From Nocardioides lianchengensis (GTDB lineage Bacteria; Actinomycetota; Actinomycetes; Propionibacteriales; Nocardioidaceae): a stretch of DNA of 64,000 nt. Positions within the stretch are counted from its first letter, which is position 1. Every line of letters starts with the position of its first letter. Of the stretch, positions 34,005 to 44,992 are shown in pieces. The stretch lies in assembly GCF_900101465.1 (NCBI RefSeq), contig NZ_FMZM01000006.1:93315-157314 (forward strand), given 5' to 3'. Position numbers and translations under genes: made by a program. The notes under the pieces are model-generated. The model worked only from the letters and a program-made list of their open reading frames with translations. It was not told where the DNA came from and did not search any database.

Positions 34005-35113
34005 GCGGGCTCGGCGGCGAGCGTCTTCCCGACCAGCAGGGCCTGCTCGGTGGCGCCGCCGTACAGGAACTCGAAGCGCTTGGCGCCGGTGAAGTAGCGG
34101 TGCACGGGCCCGTCCAGGTCGATGCCGACCCCGCCGTGGACGTGCACGGTCGTGTGCGCGACCCGGTGACCGGCGTCCGCCGCCCAGAGCTTGGCCATCG
34201 CGACGTCGGTGTCGGCCGGGAGGCCCTGGTCGAGCAGCCAGGCCGCGCGCCACAGCATCAGCCGCTGGCCGAGGGTGTCGATGTAGCCGTCGGCGAGGCG
34301 CTGGCTCACCGCCTGGAAGGTGGCGATCGGCCGGCCGAACTGCTCGCGCGTCTTCGCGTACGACGCCGTCAGCTTCAGGGCGCCCTCGGTGAGCCCGAGC
34401 TGCTCGGCCGAGGCGGCCAGCACCAGCAGGTTGCGCAGCCGACGGTCGACGCTGCCGTCGGCCGGGCCGACCAGCCGCTCCGGGCCGAGGAGGGCGCCGT
34501 CGAGGTCGAGGCGGGCCACCGCCTCGCCGTCGGAGAAGGTCTGAGGGACCACGGTGACGCCCTCGTCGCCGGGCGTGACGAGGAAGACGCCCACCCCGGC
34601 CGGGGTCTCGGCCGGGACCAGGAAGAGGTCGGCGTACGCGCCGGCCGGCACCACCGCCTTGCTCCCGGTCACCCGGTACGACGCCCCGTCGGCCGCCGCG
34701 AGGGTCGTCGGTCGCGCCGGGGCGAAGGCCCGCTCCTCCGAGACCGCCGCCGTCAGGACCTGGCGGCCCGAGGCCGCCGCGGGCAGCCACTCCCGCCGCT
34801 GCTCGTCGCTGCCGTGCTCGGCCAACAGCAGCGCGGCCGGGCCGTGAGCGGCCAGCGGCACCGGCGCGACGGTGCGACCGACCTCGACCAGCACCCGGGC
34901 CAGCTCGATCAGGCCGAGCCCGGCGCCGTCGTACTCCTCGGGGACGGCGAGGCCCAGCAGTCCCGCGCTGCCGAGCTCGGCCCACAGCTCGCGGTCGAAG
35001 CGGCTGCCGGCCTTCTCGACCTCGCGCATCCGCTCGTTGGTGGCTCGGTCGCCCAGGATCTTGGCGGCCAGCTCGGCCGCGTCGTCCTGCTCGGGGGTGA
35101 AGGAGAAGTCCAT
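34001..35113 (-). CDS. fadE27: Acyl-CoA dehydrogenase subunit, FadE27 (ChsE5)-like
   Basis: A 370-residue acyl-CoA dehydrogenase: 'MDFSFTPEQDDAAELAAKIL' start, central beta region, and 'HTTVHVHGGVGIDLDGPVHRY' near the end, where many family members have the 'QI.GG.G' FAD contact. In mycobacteria FadE26 and FadE27 form an alpha2-beta2 enzyme that dehydrogenates the C26 steroid-CoA at the start of side-chain beta-oxidation, with the FadE27-type subunit lacking the catalytic Glu. Adjacent to the FadE26-like gene, though a ~100-bp repeat-containing gap separates them here. Confidence 0.85.
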   Translation of the reverse strand: MDFSFTPEQDDAAELAAKILGDRATNERMREVEKAGSRFDRELWAELGSAGLLGLAVPEEYDGAGLGLIELARVLVEVGRTVAPVPLAAHGPAALLLAEHGSDEQRREWLPAAASGRQVLTAAVSEERAFAPARPTTLAAADGASYRVTGSKAVVPAGAYADLFLVPAETPAGVGVFLVTPGDEGVTVVPQTFSDGEAVARLDLDGALLGPERLVGPADGSVDRRLRNLLVLAASAEQLGLTEGALKLTASYAKTREQFGRPIATFQAVSQRLADGYIDTLGQRLMLWRAAWLLDQGLPADTDVAMAKLWAADAGHRVAHTTVHVHGGVGIDLDGPVHRYFTGAKRFEFLYGGATEQALLVGKTLAAEPA

Positions 35114-35159
35114 GCTCAGTCCTAGATCGCTTGCGGTGGACGGGTGTGAGGCGGGCTTT

Positions 35160-35210
35160 CGGTGGTCGAGTGCCCGTCGTGAGGAACGAGCGACGGGTGT
35201 CTCGAGACCC
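35160..35210. repeat. Dispersed GGTGGTCGAG...TCTCGAGACC repeat inside the fadE26-fadE27 gap
   Basis: An inverted-repeat element with ends GGTGGTCGAG and CTCGAGACC and an internal stem CCCGTCG/CGACGGG. Related elements are at 1-190, 40261-40385 and 55628-55710. Unlike the others it lies inside an operon, between two genes expected to be made in equal amounts. Confidence 0.7.
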
Positions 35211-35216
35211 GAGACC

Positions 35217-36404
35217 TCAGCGCTTCGCTGCCGGCAGGCCGAGGCCCACGTAGCCGATGATGTCGCGCTGGATCTCGTTGGTGCCGCCGCCGAAGGTCAT
35301 CACCAGCGACGAGCGGTACATCCGCTCCAGGCGGCCCGCGAGCAGGGCTCCGTCGGAGGTGCCGGTCAGGCCCGCGTTCGGGCCGACGACCTCCATCAGC
35401 GACCGGTAGACCTCGGTGGCCAGCTCGGAGCCGTAGATCTTGGTCGCCGACGCCTCGGCGGGGGAGAGGTCGACGCCGTGGTCGGCGTCGGAGGCCAGCT
35501 TCCAGTTCAGCTGGGTCAGCATCTCGACCCGGGCGTGCGCCCGGCCGAGGGCGATCTGCACCCACTCGGAGTCGATCACCCGCTGCCCGTCGGGGTTCTT
35601 GGTCTCCTGCGCCCAGGCCCGCACCAGCTTCAGCGACTGGGTCAGCGGGGCGGACGACGTGAGCGCGACCCGCTCGTGGTTGAGCTGGTTGGTCATCAGC
35701 GACCAGCCGCCGTTGAGCTCGCCCACCAGGTTGCCGACCGGCACCCGGACGTCCTCGTAGTAGGTCGCGCTGGTCCCGACGCCGGCGACGGTGTGCACCG
35801 GCGTGTACGACACGCCCGGGGCGTCGGCCGGCACCAGGATCATCGACAGGCCCTTGTGCCGCGGCAGGTCGGGGTCGGTGCGGCAGGCCAGCCAGATCCA
35901 GTCGGCGTACTGGATGAGCGAGGTCCACATCTTCTGGCCGTTGATCACGAACTCGTCGCCCTCGCGGACCGCCTTGGTCTTCAGCGAGGCCAGGTCGGTG
36001 CCGGAGCCCGGCTCGGAGTAGCCGATCGAGAAGTGCAGGTCGCCGGCGAGGATCTTCGGGAGGAAGAGCTCCTTCTGCTCATCCGTGCCGTAGCGCATGA
36101 TCGTCGGCCCGACCGTGTTCAGCGTCAGGTAGGGGATCGGGACGCCGTGGTCCGCGGCGACGTCGGTGAAGATCAGCTGCTCGACCATCGAGCGCGCCTG
36201 TCCGCCGTACTCCTCGGGCCAGCCGATGCCGAGCCAGCCGTCGGTGCCGAGCTGGCGGATCACCCCCTTGTAGACGCCGGCCTCGCCGAACTCGCCGGTC
36301 GCGGACGCGAGACCGGCGCGCACCTCCGGGGTCACCAGGGCGGTGAAGTACTCGTGCAGCTCCTCGCGGAGGGCGAGGTGCTCGGGGTCCAGAGCGAGGT
36401 GCAT
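35217..36404 (-). CDS. fadE26: Acyl-CoA dehydrogenase subunit, FadE26 (ChsE4)-like
   Basis: A 395-residue acyl-CoA dehydrogenase: 'IGYSEPGSGTDLASLKTKAV' binds FAD/substrate, 'QLNHERVALT' carries Glu244, which probably corresponds to the catalytic Glu of ChsE4, and 'TFGGGTNEIQRDIIGY' is the C-terminal FAD motif. Partner of the FadE27-like subunit. ATG 36404 has GGGAGA at five bases' spacing. It is divergent from kshA, with a KstR-like motif between them, consistent with coordinated expression of side-chain and ring degradation. Confidence 0.87.
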   Translation of the reverse strand: MHLALDPEHLALREELHEYFTALVTPEVRAGLASATGEFGEAGVYKGVIRQLGTDGWLGIGWPEEYGGQARSMVEQLIFTDVAADHGVPIPYLTLNTVGPTIMRYGTDEQKELFLPKILAGDLHFSIGYSEPGSGTDLASLKTKAVREGDEFVINGQKMWTSLIQYADWIWLACRTDPDLPRHKGLSMILVPADAPGVSYTPVHTVAGVGTSATYYEDVRVPVGNLVGELNGGWSLMTNQLNHERVALTSSAPLTQSLKLVRAWAQETKNPDGQRVIDSEWVQIALGRAHARVEMLTQLNWKLASDADHGVDLSPAEASATKIYGSELATEVYRSLMEVVGPNAGLTGTSDGALLAGRLERMYRSSLVMTFGGGTNEIQRDIIGYVGLGLPAAKR

Positions 36405-36473
36405 GCGGTCTCCCGGCCAGAAGGTGTGACAGTCGATGATGCGGGGGTGCGCTGGCACCGCCGCCGCAAAAAC

Positions 36474-36487
36474 TATAACCTGTTCTC
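36474..36487. promoter_or_regulatory. KstR-like operator between fadE26 and kshA
   Basis: TATAACCTGTTCTC matches TNNAACNNGTTNNA except for C at the last position. It lies in an A/T-rich patch of an otherwise G/C-rich 137-bp divergent region, 70 bases from the fadE26 start and 55 from kshA. Confidence 0.6.
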
Positions 36488-36541
36488 GTTTTGGTCCACA
36501 GGCACGAGCGACCCCGACCGGGCCGGACTCAGGAGGCACGC

Positions 36542-37726
36542 ATGAGCGACACCAGGTTCCTCGACCAGGGCACCCCGCCCGCGCGGTTCGCGCGCGGCTG
36601 GCACTGCCTGGGCCTCGCCGAGACCTTCCGCGACGGCAAGCCGCACGCGGTCCACGCGTTCGGCACCAAGCTGGTCGTCTGGGCGGACTCGCAGGGCGAG
36701 ATCCAGGTGCTCGACGGCTACTGCCGCCACATGGGCGGCGACCTGACCCAGGGCGAGGTGAAGGGCGATCAGGTCGCCTGCCCCTTCCACGACTGGCGCT
36801 GGGGCGGCGACGGCAAGTGCAAGCAGATCCCCTACGCCCGCCGCGTCCCGCTGCGCGCCCGCACCCAGCGCTACCCGGTCGCGATCCGCAACGACCAGGT
36901 GCTGGTCTGGCACGACGTCGAGGGCTCCGCGCCCGACCACGACATCCTGCCGCCGCAGCTGCCCGGCCTCGCCGAGGGCGAGTACACCGACTGGGTCTGG
37001 GAGTCCGAGCACATCGAGGGCTCGCACTGCCGCGAGCTGATCGACAACGTCGTCGACATGGCGCACTTCTACTACGTGCACTTCGCGTTCCCGACGAGCT
37101 TCCGCAACGTCTTCGAGGGCCACGTCGCGACCCAGTTCATGGAGTCCAAGGGCCGCCCCGACAAGACCGGCGGGTACGGCGACGCCGAGCTGTTCCTGAA
37201 GTCGGAGGCCACCTACTACGGGCCGTCGTACATGATCAACTGGCTCGACACCGACTACAAGGGCTTCAACACCGAGGTCGTGCTCTTCAACTGCCACGTC
37301 CCCACCGGCCCCGACTCGTTCCTGCTGCAGTACGGCATCGTGGTCAAGAAGCCGCAGGGCATGGACGACAAGACCGCCAACTTCATCGCTCAGAAGTACG
37401 CCGAGATGTTCGGCAGCGGCTTCCTCCAGGACGTGCACATCTGGAAGAACAAGGTGCCGGTCCAGAACCCGCTCCTGTGCGAGGAGGACGGCCCCGTCTA
37501 CCAGCTGCGCCGCTGGTACGAGCAGTTCTACGTCGACGTGGACGACATCGCACCCGAGATGACCGACCGGTTCGAGTTCGAGGTCGACACCACGAAGGCC
37601 AACGAGTTCTGGCAGGACGAGGTCGCCGAGAACCTCCGGAAGAAGGCCGAGGAGGACGGCGACCCGCACGGCCCGGACGGCGACGGCGCGGACGCCGGCA
37701 GCCCCCAGGTCATGACGGGTACCTGA
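36542..37726 (+). CDS. kshA: 3-ketosteroid 9-alpha-hydroxylase oxygenase, KshA
   Basis: A 394-residue Rieske non-heme iron oxygenase. The [2Fe-2S] ligands are Cys61-x-His63 and Cys80-x2-His83; the mononuclear iron site has His175 and His180 in 'NVVDMAHFYYVH'. With KshB it 9-alpha-hydroxylates 3-ketosteroid intermediates, which together with delta-1 dehydrogenation opens ring B. AGGAGG precedes ATG 36542. It is followed by a small Cys-containing gene and kshB on the same strand. The C-terminal ~25 residues are a disordered Gly/Asp-rich tail. Confidence 0.93.
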   Translation: MSDTRFLDQGTPPARFARGWHCLGLAETFRDGKPHAVHAFGTKLVVWADSQGEIQVLDGYCRHMGGDLTQGEVKGDQVACPFHDWRWGGDGKCKQIPYARRVPLRARTQRYPVAIRNDQVLVWHDVEGSAPDHDILPPQLPGLAEGEYTDWVWESEHIEGSHCRELIDNVVDMAHFYYVHFAFPTSFRNVFEGHVATQFMESKGRPDKTGGYGDAELFLKSEATYYGPSYMINWLDTDYKGFNTEVVLFNCHVPTGPDSFLLQYGIVVKKPQGMDDKTANFIAQKYAEMFGSGFLQDVHIWKNKVPVQNPLLCEEDGPVYQLRRWYEQFYVDVDDIAPEMTDRFEFEVDTTKANEFWQDEVAENLRKKAEEDGDPHGPDGDGADAGSPQVMTGT

Positions 37727-37732
37727 GCGCCC

Positions 37733-38026
37733 ATGGCCTCCTTCGTCCCGACCGACGCCGACACCCTCGAGGACCAGCGCCTCTACACCCAGGCCCGGCT
37801 GACCGAGGTCGCCTGCCTGGACTGCCTGGCCCGGGTCGGCGTGAAGAAGAACAGCGAGCACCACACGTCCGTCCAGTGGAACGCCGAGGCCCGGGCGCAC
37901 TGTCCCGACCTCGCCCGGCGCTCCGGTGGTCGCGACGTGCACCCCGCCTGCCCGCGGATGCTGGCCAGCATCGAGGCTGCCGCACGAGACGGTCAGATCC
38001 CCATCGGAGCCGAGGACGGTTACTGA
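37733..38026 (+). CDS. Small cysteine-containing protein between kshA and kshB
   Basis: A 97-residue protein I do not recognise. Four cysteines stand out: CLDC at residues ~28-31, then CPDL and CPRM in the C-terminal half, with His residues nearby ('EHHTSVQW'); a bound metal or iron-sulfur cluster is possible but not shown. It starts six bases after kshA and ends four bases before kshB, so it is made with the two-component hydroxylase. A role in assembly of, or electron transfer to, KshA is a reasonable guess from position only. Confidence 0.75.
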   Translation: MASFVPTDADTLEDQRLYTQARLTEVACLDCLARVGVKKNSEHHTSVQWNAEARAHCPDLARRSGGRDVHPACPRMLASIEAAARDGQIPIGAEDGY

Positions 38027-38030
38027 GCTG

Positions 38031-39140
38031 ATGTCCGACGAGTCCTTCGAGCTGAAGGTCGTGGACGTGGTCGAGGAGACCGCCGACGCGCACTCCATCT
38101 CCTTCGAGGTCCCCGCCGGCGCCGAGGAGCGCTTCGCCTACAAGCCGGGCCAGTTCCTGACCCTCGCCGTCCCGTCCGACCGGACCGGGGTGGCTGCGCG
38201 CTGCTACTCGCTGTCCAGCAGCCCGGTCGGCGGCGGAGCGCTGACGGTCACGGTGAAGCGGACCGCGGACGGCTACGCCTCCAACTGGATCTGCGACCAC
38301 CTGCGCGAGGGTGACAGCATCCGGGTGCTGCCGCCGAGCGGCATCTTCACCCCCGCCTCCCTCAGCGCCGACCTCCTGCTCTTCGCGGGCGGGTCCGGCG
38401 TCACGCCGATCGTCTCGATCACCCGCACCGCCCTCCAGCAGGGCACCGGGCGGATCGTGCTGTTCTACGCCAACCGCGACGAGAGCTCGGTGATCTTCGC
38501 GCGCGAGCTGACCGAGCTGGCCGCCGAGCACCCCGACCGGCTGCTGGTCGTGCACTGGCTGGAGTCGGTCCAGGGGCTGCCCAGCCAGGAGCAGGTCCGG
38601 GCCTTCGCGAGCGCCTACCCGTCGTACGACGCCTTCGTCTGCGGTCCTGCGCCCTTCATGAAGCTCACCGTCGCCGCCCTGAAGGACCTGGAGTTCCCAC
38701 GTGAGCGCCGGCACCAGGAGAAGTTCATCTCGCTGGGCGGCAATCCCTTCGGGGATCTGCACGACCAGGAGGTCGCCGAGCACGAGATCGAGGCCGCCGA
38801 GAGCGACTCCGACGACACCGGAGTCGACCTGGACGCCGACCCCGCGGCGGACCGGCCCCAGGGGCCGGTCCGGCTGGAGGTCGAGCTGGACGGGGAGCAC
38901 CACGCCTTCGACGACTGGGCGCCCGGCACCAAGCTGCTCGACCACCTCGAGTCGAAAGGCGTCAAGGCGCCGTACTCCTGCCGCGAGGGGGAGTGCTCGG
39001 CCTGCGCGATCCGGCTCCTCGAGGGCGACGTGAAGATGCTGCACAACGACGTCCTCGACGAGGAGGACCTGGCCGACGGGATCCGGCTGGGCTGCCAGGC
39101 GGTCCCGGTGACGGACACCGTGAAGGTCACCTACAACTGA
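38031..39140 (+). CDS. kshB: 3-ketosteroid 9-alpha-hydroxylase reductase, KshB
   Basis: A 369-residue flavodoxin-reductase/ferredoxin fusion. The FAD domain has 'RCYSLSSSP', the NAD domain 'LLLFAGGSGVTPIVS' and 'FVCGPAPFM', and the C-terminal plant-type [2Fe-2S] domain 'CREGECSACAIRLL' with a distant CQA supplying the fourth Cys. It carries electrons from NADH through FAD and the cluster to KshA. ATG 38031 follows the small gene by four bases. An acidic linker (~residues 250-285) separates the reductase and ferredoxin parts. Confidence 0.92.
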   Translation: MSDESFELKVVDVVEETADAHSISFEVPAGAEERFAYKPGQFLTLAVPSDRTGVAARCYSLSSSPVGGGALTVTVKRTADGYASNWICDHLREGDSIRVLPPSGIFTPASLSADLLLFAGGSGVTPIVSITRTALQQGTGRIVLFYANRDESSVIFARELTELAAEHPDRLLVVHWLESVQGLPSQEQVRAFASAYPSYDAFVCGPAPFMKLTVAALKDLEFPRERRHQEKFISLGGNPFGDLHDQEVAEHEIEAAESDSDDTGVDLDADPAADRPQGPVRLEVELDGEHHAFDDWAPGTKLLDHLESKGVKAPYSCREGECSACAIRLLEGDVKMLHNDVLDEEDLADGIRLGCQAVPVTDTVKVTYN

Positions 39141-39429
39141 GTCCGTTGCTGCCGATAGGGGTGGCGAGCCGGGAACAGTGGTCTCCACGTCCCGGCAACA
39201 ACCGATCCGGTCGTCTGGACCAGTACCACCCGCGAAATCCACAGTTTGGTAACAGCACTCCTACAGGCCGGTGCGGTCTAGTCCACAAAACAATTTCAGA
39301 CGGTTTCCCTAACCCCGAGGTTTTCGGTCCCGTTGACTGGGTCAGAACCTGCCCACGAAGTACGGACGGCTCCCCCCACAGGCCGGCACCCGCCGGCCAC
39401 GGTCGTCCGTGTTTTGGAAGGAGGGGGTC
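39141..39429. other. 289-bp intergenic leader upstream of the 39430 gene
   Basis: This stretch is less G/C-rich than its surroundings (for example ACAAAACAATTTCAGACGG near 39285) and has no convincing coding frame. It probably holds the promoter and a long 5' leader for the gene at 39430, whose ribosome site GGAAGGAGGGGG is strong. I saw no clear -10/-35 pair or known riboswitch. Confidence 0.4.
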
Positions 39430-40044
39430 ATGGTCATTTTTCTTCTCGTCGCCGCCGCCGCTGTTCTGGCGGTGCCGCTCGTCACCGGTCTGCCCGGATC
39501 GTCCCCTCGCGGACGTGAGCGCGACCGTCGCCTGCGCTACGTCGCCCGGCACCCCGAGCAGGTGAACACCGGTGACATCAGCCGGATGCTCTCCCGTGAG
39601 CTCGACCGCTCGGACGTCGACCTGATCATCGACCGGGCCGAGGCGCTCGGCGTGAAGCCGTGGACGATGCTCAGCTGGATCCAGCGCTTCGACGTGCACA
39701 CCCTGGCCGTCGTCATCGCGGCCGAGCTGAGCCATGAGGAGCTGCTGCTCCACCTCGGCAACGGCACGCTGCCCGACCTCTGCGAGCTGGAGGTGTTCGC
39801 CGCGATCAACGGGCTGCCCGCCGCTCAGTCGAAGGCCGCTCGCCGCCCCGCCTCCCGCCCCGCGCTGTCGCGGCCCGCGGCGGTCGCCGTACGCACCGCG
39901 ACGCCGGGCGTCACGGCCGAGGCCGGCCCGATCACCTCGAAGATGCCCCCCATCTTCGAGCCGGGCTCCTGGCCCTACGACCAGTTCTCCGACCTGCCGA
40001 CCTGGCCGGAGGCCCCCGGGGACCCGGGCGAGCTCGCCGCCTGA
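39430..40044 (+). CDS. Membrane-anchored hypothetical protein
   Basis: A 204-residue protein with one N-terminal membrane segment (residues ~2-20, 'VIFLLVAAAAVLAVPLV'), then a helical soluble region ~30-140 and a disordered Ala/Pro-rich tail. The start has almost no residues before the membrane segment, so the anchor may be a signal-anchor with unknown topology. I do not recognise the family. It has a very strong Shine-Dalgarno (GGAGGGGG) and is followed by a strong hairpin terminator, so it appears to be a single-gene unit that is well translated. Confidence 0.75.
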   Translation: MVIFLLVAAAAVLAVPLVTGLPGSSPRGRERDRRLRYVARHPEQVNTGDISRMLSRELDRSDVDLIIDRAEALGVKPWTMLSWIQRFDVHTLAVVIAAELSHEELLLHLGNGTLPDLCELEVFAAINGLPAAQSKAARRPASRPALSRPAAVAVRTATPGVTAEAGPITSKMPPIFEPGSWPYDQFSDLPTWPEAPGDPGELAA

Positions 40045-40067
40045 GCCACCCAGAACCTCCCGGGCGT

Positions 40068-40105
40068 CCACGGCCCCCGACAGCACCCGTTGTCGGGGGC
40101 CGTGG
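40068..40105 (+). terminator. Strong 15-bp stem terminator
   Basis: CCACGGCCCCCGACA (40068-40082) pairs perfectly with TGTCGGGGGCCGTGG (40091-40105), loop of 8 bases. No U-tract follows, as is common for actinobacterial terminators. It lies 24 bases after the stop of the preceding gene. Confidence 0.8.
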
Positions 40106-40117
40106 TCGTCCTGCGGG

Positions 40118-40217
40118 CCGAGTCAGCAGAAGTTGCGGGTCGAGTCAGCAGAAGTTGCGGGCCGAGTCGGCAGAAGTTGCGGGCCGAGTCGGCAGAAGTT
40201 TGCGGTCGAGTCGGCAC
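40118..40217. repeat. 22-bp tandem repeat array (4.5 units)
   Basis: Four units of about CCGAGTCAGCAGAAGTTGCGGG run from 40118 to 40205, followed by a partial unit to 40217. Units differ only at the first base (C/T), at A/G in AGTCAGC/AGTCGGC, and by a T insertion in the fourth. There are no spacers, so it is not a CRISPR array. It lies in a 343-bp convergent gap that has no gene. Confidence 0.85.
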
Positions 40218-40260
40218 TACCGGTGCGGGCGTCGCGGGCGGATGGGTTCGCGGGAACAGA

Positions 40261-40385
40261 TGGGTCTCGACACGCGCCTTCTGACTTCGCAAGCTCAGTC
40301 AGAGCGCTCGCTCGACCACCATCAGCGAGTCCGCTGGCGCGTCCTCGCTCGACCACCAACGTGAAGTCCGCTTCGCGTCCTTCAC
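40261..40385. repeat. Dispersed GGTCTCGA...CTCGACCACC repeat, composite copy
   Basis: Starts with GGTCTCGACACGCGCC and contains CGCTCGACCACC twice. The middle part (CGAGTCCGCTGGCGCGTCCTC) is the reverse complement of a segment at about 55628-55648. It fills the end of the convergent spacer before the MBL-fold gene and can form several hairpins. Confidence 0.7.
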
Positions 40386-40387
40386 CG

Positions 40388-41062
40388 CTACCATCCGCGG
40401 GTGCGCCACTCTCCGAGGTTGGGGCGCTCGTCGCCGAGGGTCGAGTCGTTGCCGTGACCGGGGTAGAACCAGGTCTCGTCCGGCAGCCGCTGGAAGATCT
40501 TGGTCTCGACCTCGTCGATGAGCTGGGCGAACGCGGCCTCGTCGCCGAAGGTGTTGCCGACTCCGCCCGGGAAGAGCGAGTCGCCGGTGAACAGGTGCGG
40601 GTGGCCCTGCGGGTCGTCGTACAGGAGCACGATCGAGCCGGGCGTGTGGCCGGCGACCGCGATCACCTCGAGAGTGGCGTCGCCGACGGACACGGTGTCG
40701 CCCTGGACGGCGCGGCGCGTCACGGGGACGCCGGTCTGCGAGGTGATGGCGTCGGCGTCCGGCTCGCCCGCCACGACGTCGGCACCGGTGGCCTTCACGA
40801 CCTCGGCGAGCGCGCGGTGGTGGTCCCAGTGCTGGTGGGTGGTGATCACGGTCGTCAGGCCGGACTCGCCGACCAGCGGGAGCAGGGTGTCGGGCTCGGC
40901 GGCGGCGTCGACGAGCACCTGCTCGCCGGAGCGGGTGCACCGCAGCAGGTAGCAGTTGTTCGACATCTGCTCGTCGACGGCGACCTTGGTGATGGTCAGC
41001 GCGGCCAGCTCACGGGTGTCGGGTGCGCCTCCGGGCGTCACCTCTCCGGTGTAGGTCACCAT
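40388..41062 (-). CDS. MBL-fold metallo-hydrolase (glyoxalase II-like)
   Basis: A 224-residue metallo-beta-lactamase-fold hydrolase. The zinc motif is THQHWDHH, with further ligands in 'VAGHTPGS', 'FTGDSLFPGG' and 'FYPGHGNDSTLGDE'. The pattern matches the glyoxalase II/thioesterase group, which often acts on thiol conjugates. It overlaps by seven bases the mycothiol-dependent isomerase-like gene upstream, so a mycothiol thioester substrate is a plausible but unproven idea. Confidence 0.88.
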   Translation of the reverse strand: MVTYTGEVTPGGAPDTRELAALTITKVAVDEQMSNNCYLLRCTRSGEQVLVDAAAEPDTLLPLVGESGLTTVITTHQHWDHHRALAEVVKATGADVVAGEPDADAITSQTGVPVTRRAVQGDTVSVGDATLEVIAVAGHTPGSIVLLYDDPQGHPHLFTGDSLFPGGVGNTFGDEAAFAQLIDEVETKIFQRLPDETWFYPGHGNDSTLGDERPNLGEWRTRGW

Positions 41063-41763
41063 GCTCCAATCCGGGGCAGCGTGCCGCCCTCGCTCCTCAG
41101 TCCGGCGCCGTCCCCCCGCCCCGTGAGCCACCAGCCCAGGGTCGCGGCGGGTCCGGTCACCGCCGGCCCACCGTCCCCGATCGTCCACGACCGGTCAAGA
41201 TCGGACGCGACCGCGACGAGGTCCATCCCCTCGTCCCGGCGGCCCGCCACCGACTCGAGCAGCAGCACCGCGAAGGCGTCCGGCCAGTCGGCCCAGGAGT
41301 ACGACGAGTCGAGGTCCGCGTGGTGGATCTCCACCTCCCGCAGGCGCATGTCGAGCGCGGCGGCCGCCGCGAAGGACCGGCCGCCGGGTGTCCGCTCGAT
41401 CCGGGTGGGCCACGCGTCGTCCGGCACCGAGGTGGCGGCGTCGGCGAACCGGGTGATCGAGCCGAGGAGCCGATCGCGCAGTGTGGCGGGACCCGCCGAG
41501 GCGAGGGTGTCGATGTCGGAGTCACGCGCCTCGTCGGAGACGTACATCGGCACCCGCTCGCCCGCCGCCAGCCCGCCGAGCGCGCCGGCGAGCCCCTCGG
41601 CGTTCAGCGCGAGGTGGGCGACGACGTGGGCGCGGGACCATCCGGGCAGGCCGCTGGGCGCGCGCAGGCCGGTGTCGTCGAGGGCGTCGACCGTGCGGAC
41701 CAGCCGGTGCGAGGCCGGGGCGAGGAGATCGAGGGCGCGGGGATCGGGAGTGGGTACCGGCAC
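41056..41763 (-). CDS. Maleylpyruvate isomerase-family mycothiol-dependent protein
   Basis: A 235-residue DinB/MDMPI-fold protein. The N-terminal helical domain has 'GLPGWSRAHVVAHLALNAEGL', whose His is one of three metal-binding positions, and 'MRLREVEIHHADLD' carries the second conserved His pair. Family members use mycothiol for isomerisation or transfer reactions. GTG 41763 has GGAGG eight bases upstream. It is transcribed with the MBL-fold gene and diverges from uvrA. Confidence 0.85.
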   Translation of the reverse strand: MPVPTPDPRALDLLAPASHRLVRTVDALDDTGLRAPSGLPGWSRAHVVAHLALNAEGLAGALGGLAAGERVPMYVSDEARDSDIDTLASAGPATLRDRLLGSITRFADAATSVPDDAWPTRIERTPGGRSFAAAAALDMRLREVEIHHADLDSSYSWADWPDAFAVLLLESVAGRRDEGMDLVAVASDLDRSWTIGDGGPAVTGPAATLGWWLTGRGDGAGLRSEGGTLPRIGAW

Positions 41764-41875
41764 CCCGTCATCCTCCCCCGCGCGGGGGAGGGTCGCCAGT
41801 GCCCGCGCCGGGTTGTCGGTGGCCCGTGAGATCGTGCACAGCACGGTGCCCGGAGTTGTCGCACCCCGTACGATG

Positions 41876-41891
41876 GCGAACGCCTGTTCGA
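41876..41891. promoter_or_regulatory. SOS (LexA) box upstream of uvrA
   Basis: GCGAACGCCTGTTCGA matches the actinobacterial LexA consensus TCGAAC-N4-GTTCGA at 11 of 12 defined positions. It lies 19 bases before the uvrA start, as expected for a DNA-damage-inducible uvrA. Confidence 0.75.
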
Positions 41892-41910
41892 ACAAGTGAG
41901 GACCGTTTTC

Positions 41911-44889
<2,979 letters not shown>

Positions 44890-44992
44890 TGATGAGGACA
44901 TTCTCATCGAGTCCACAGGTTGCAGCCGTTGTACTCACGACCGCCGTCGGTAGTGTCATCTTCAACGACTTCCCGCCGAGAGGACCCCGATC

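Noticed and set aside
40118..40217. Possible CRISPR array
   Set aside because: The units abut with no spacers and no cas genes are present; it is a simple tandem repeat.
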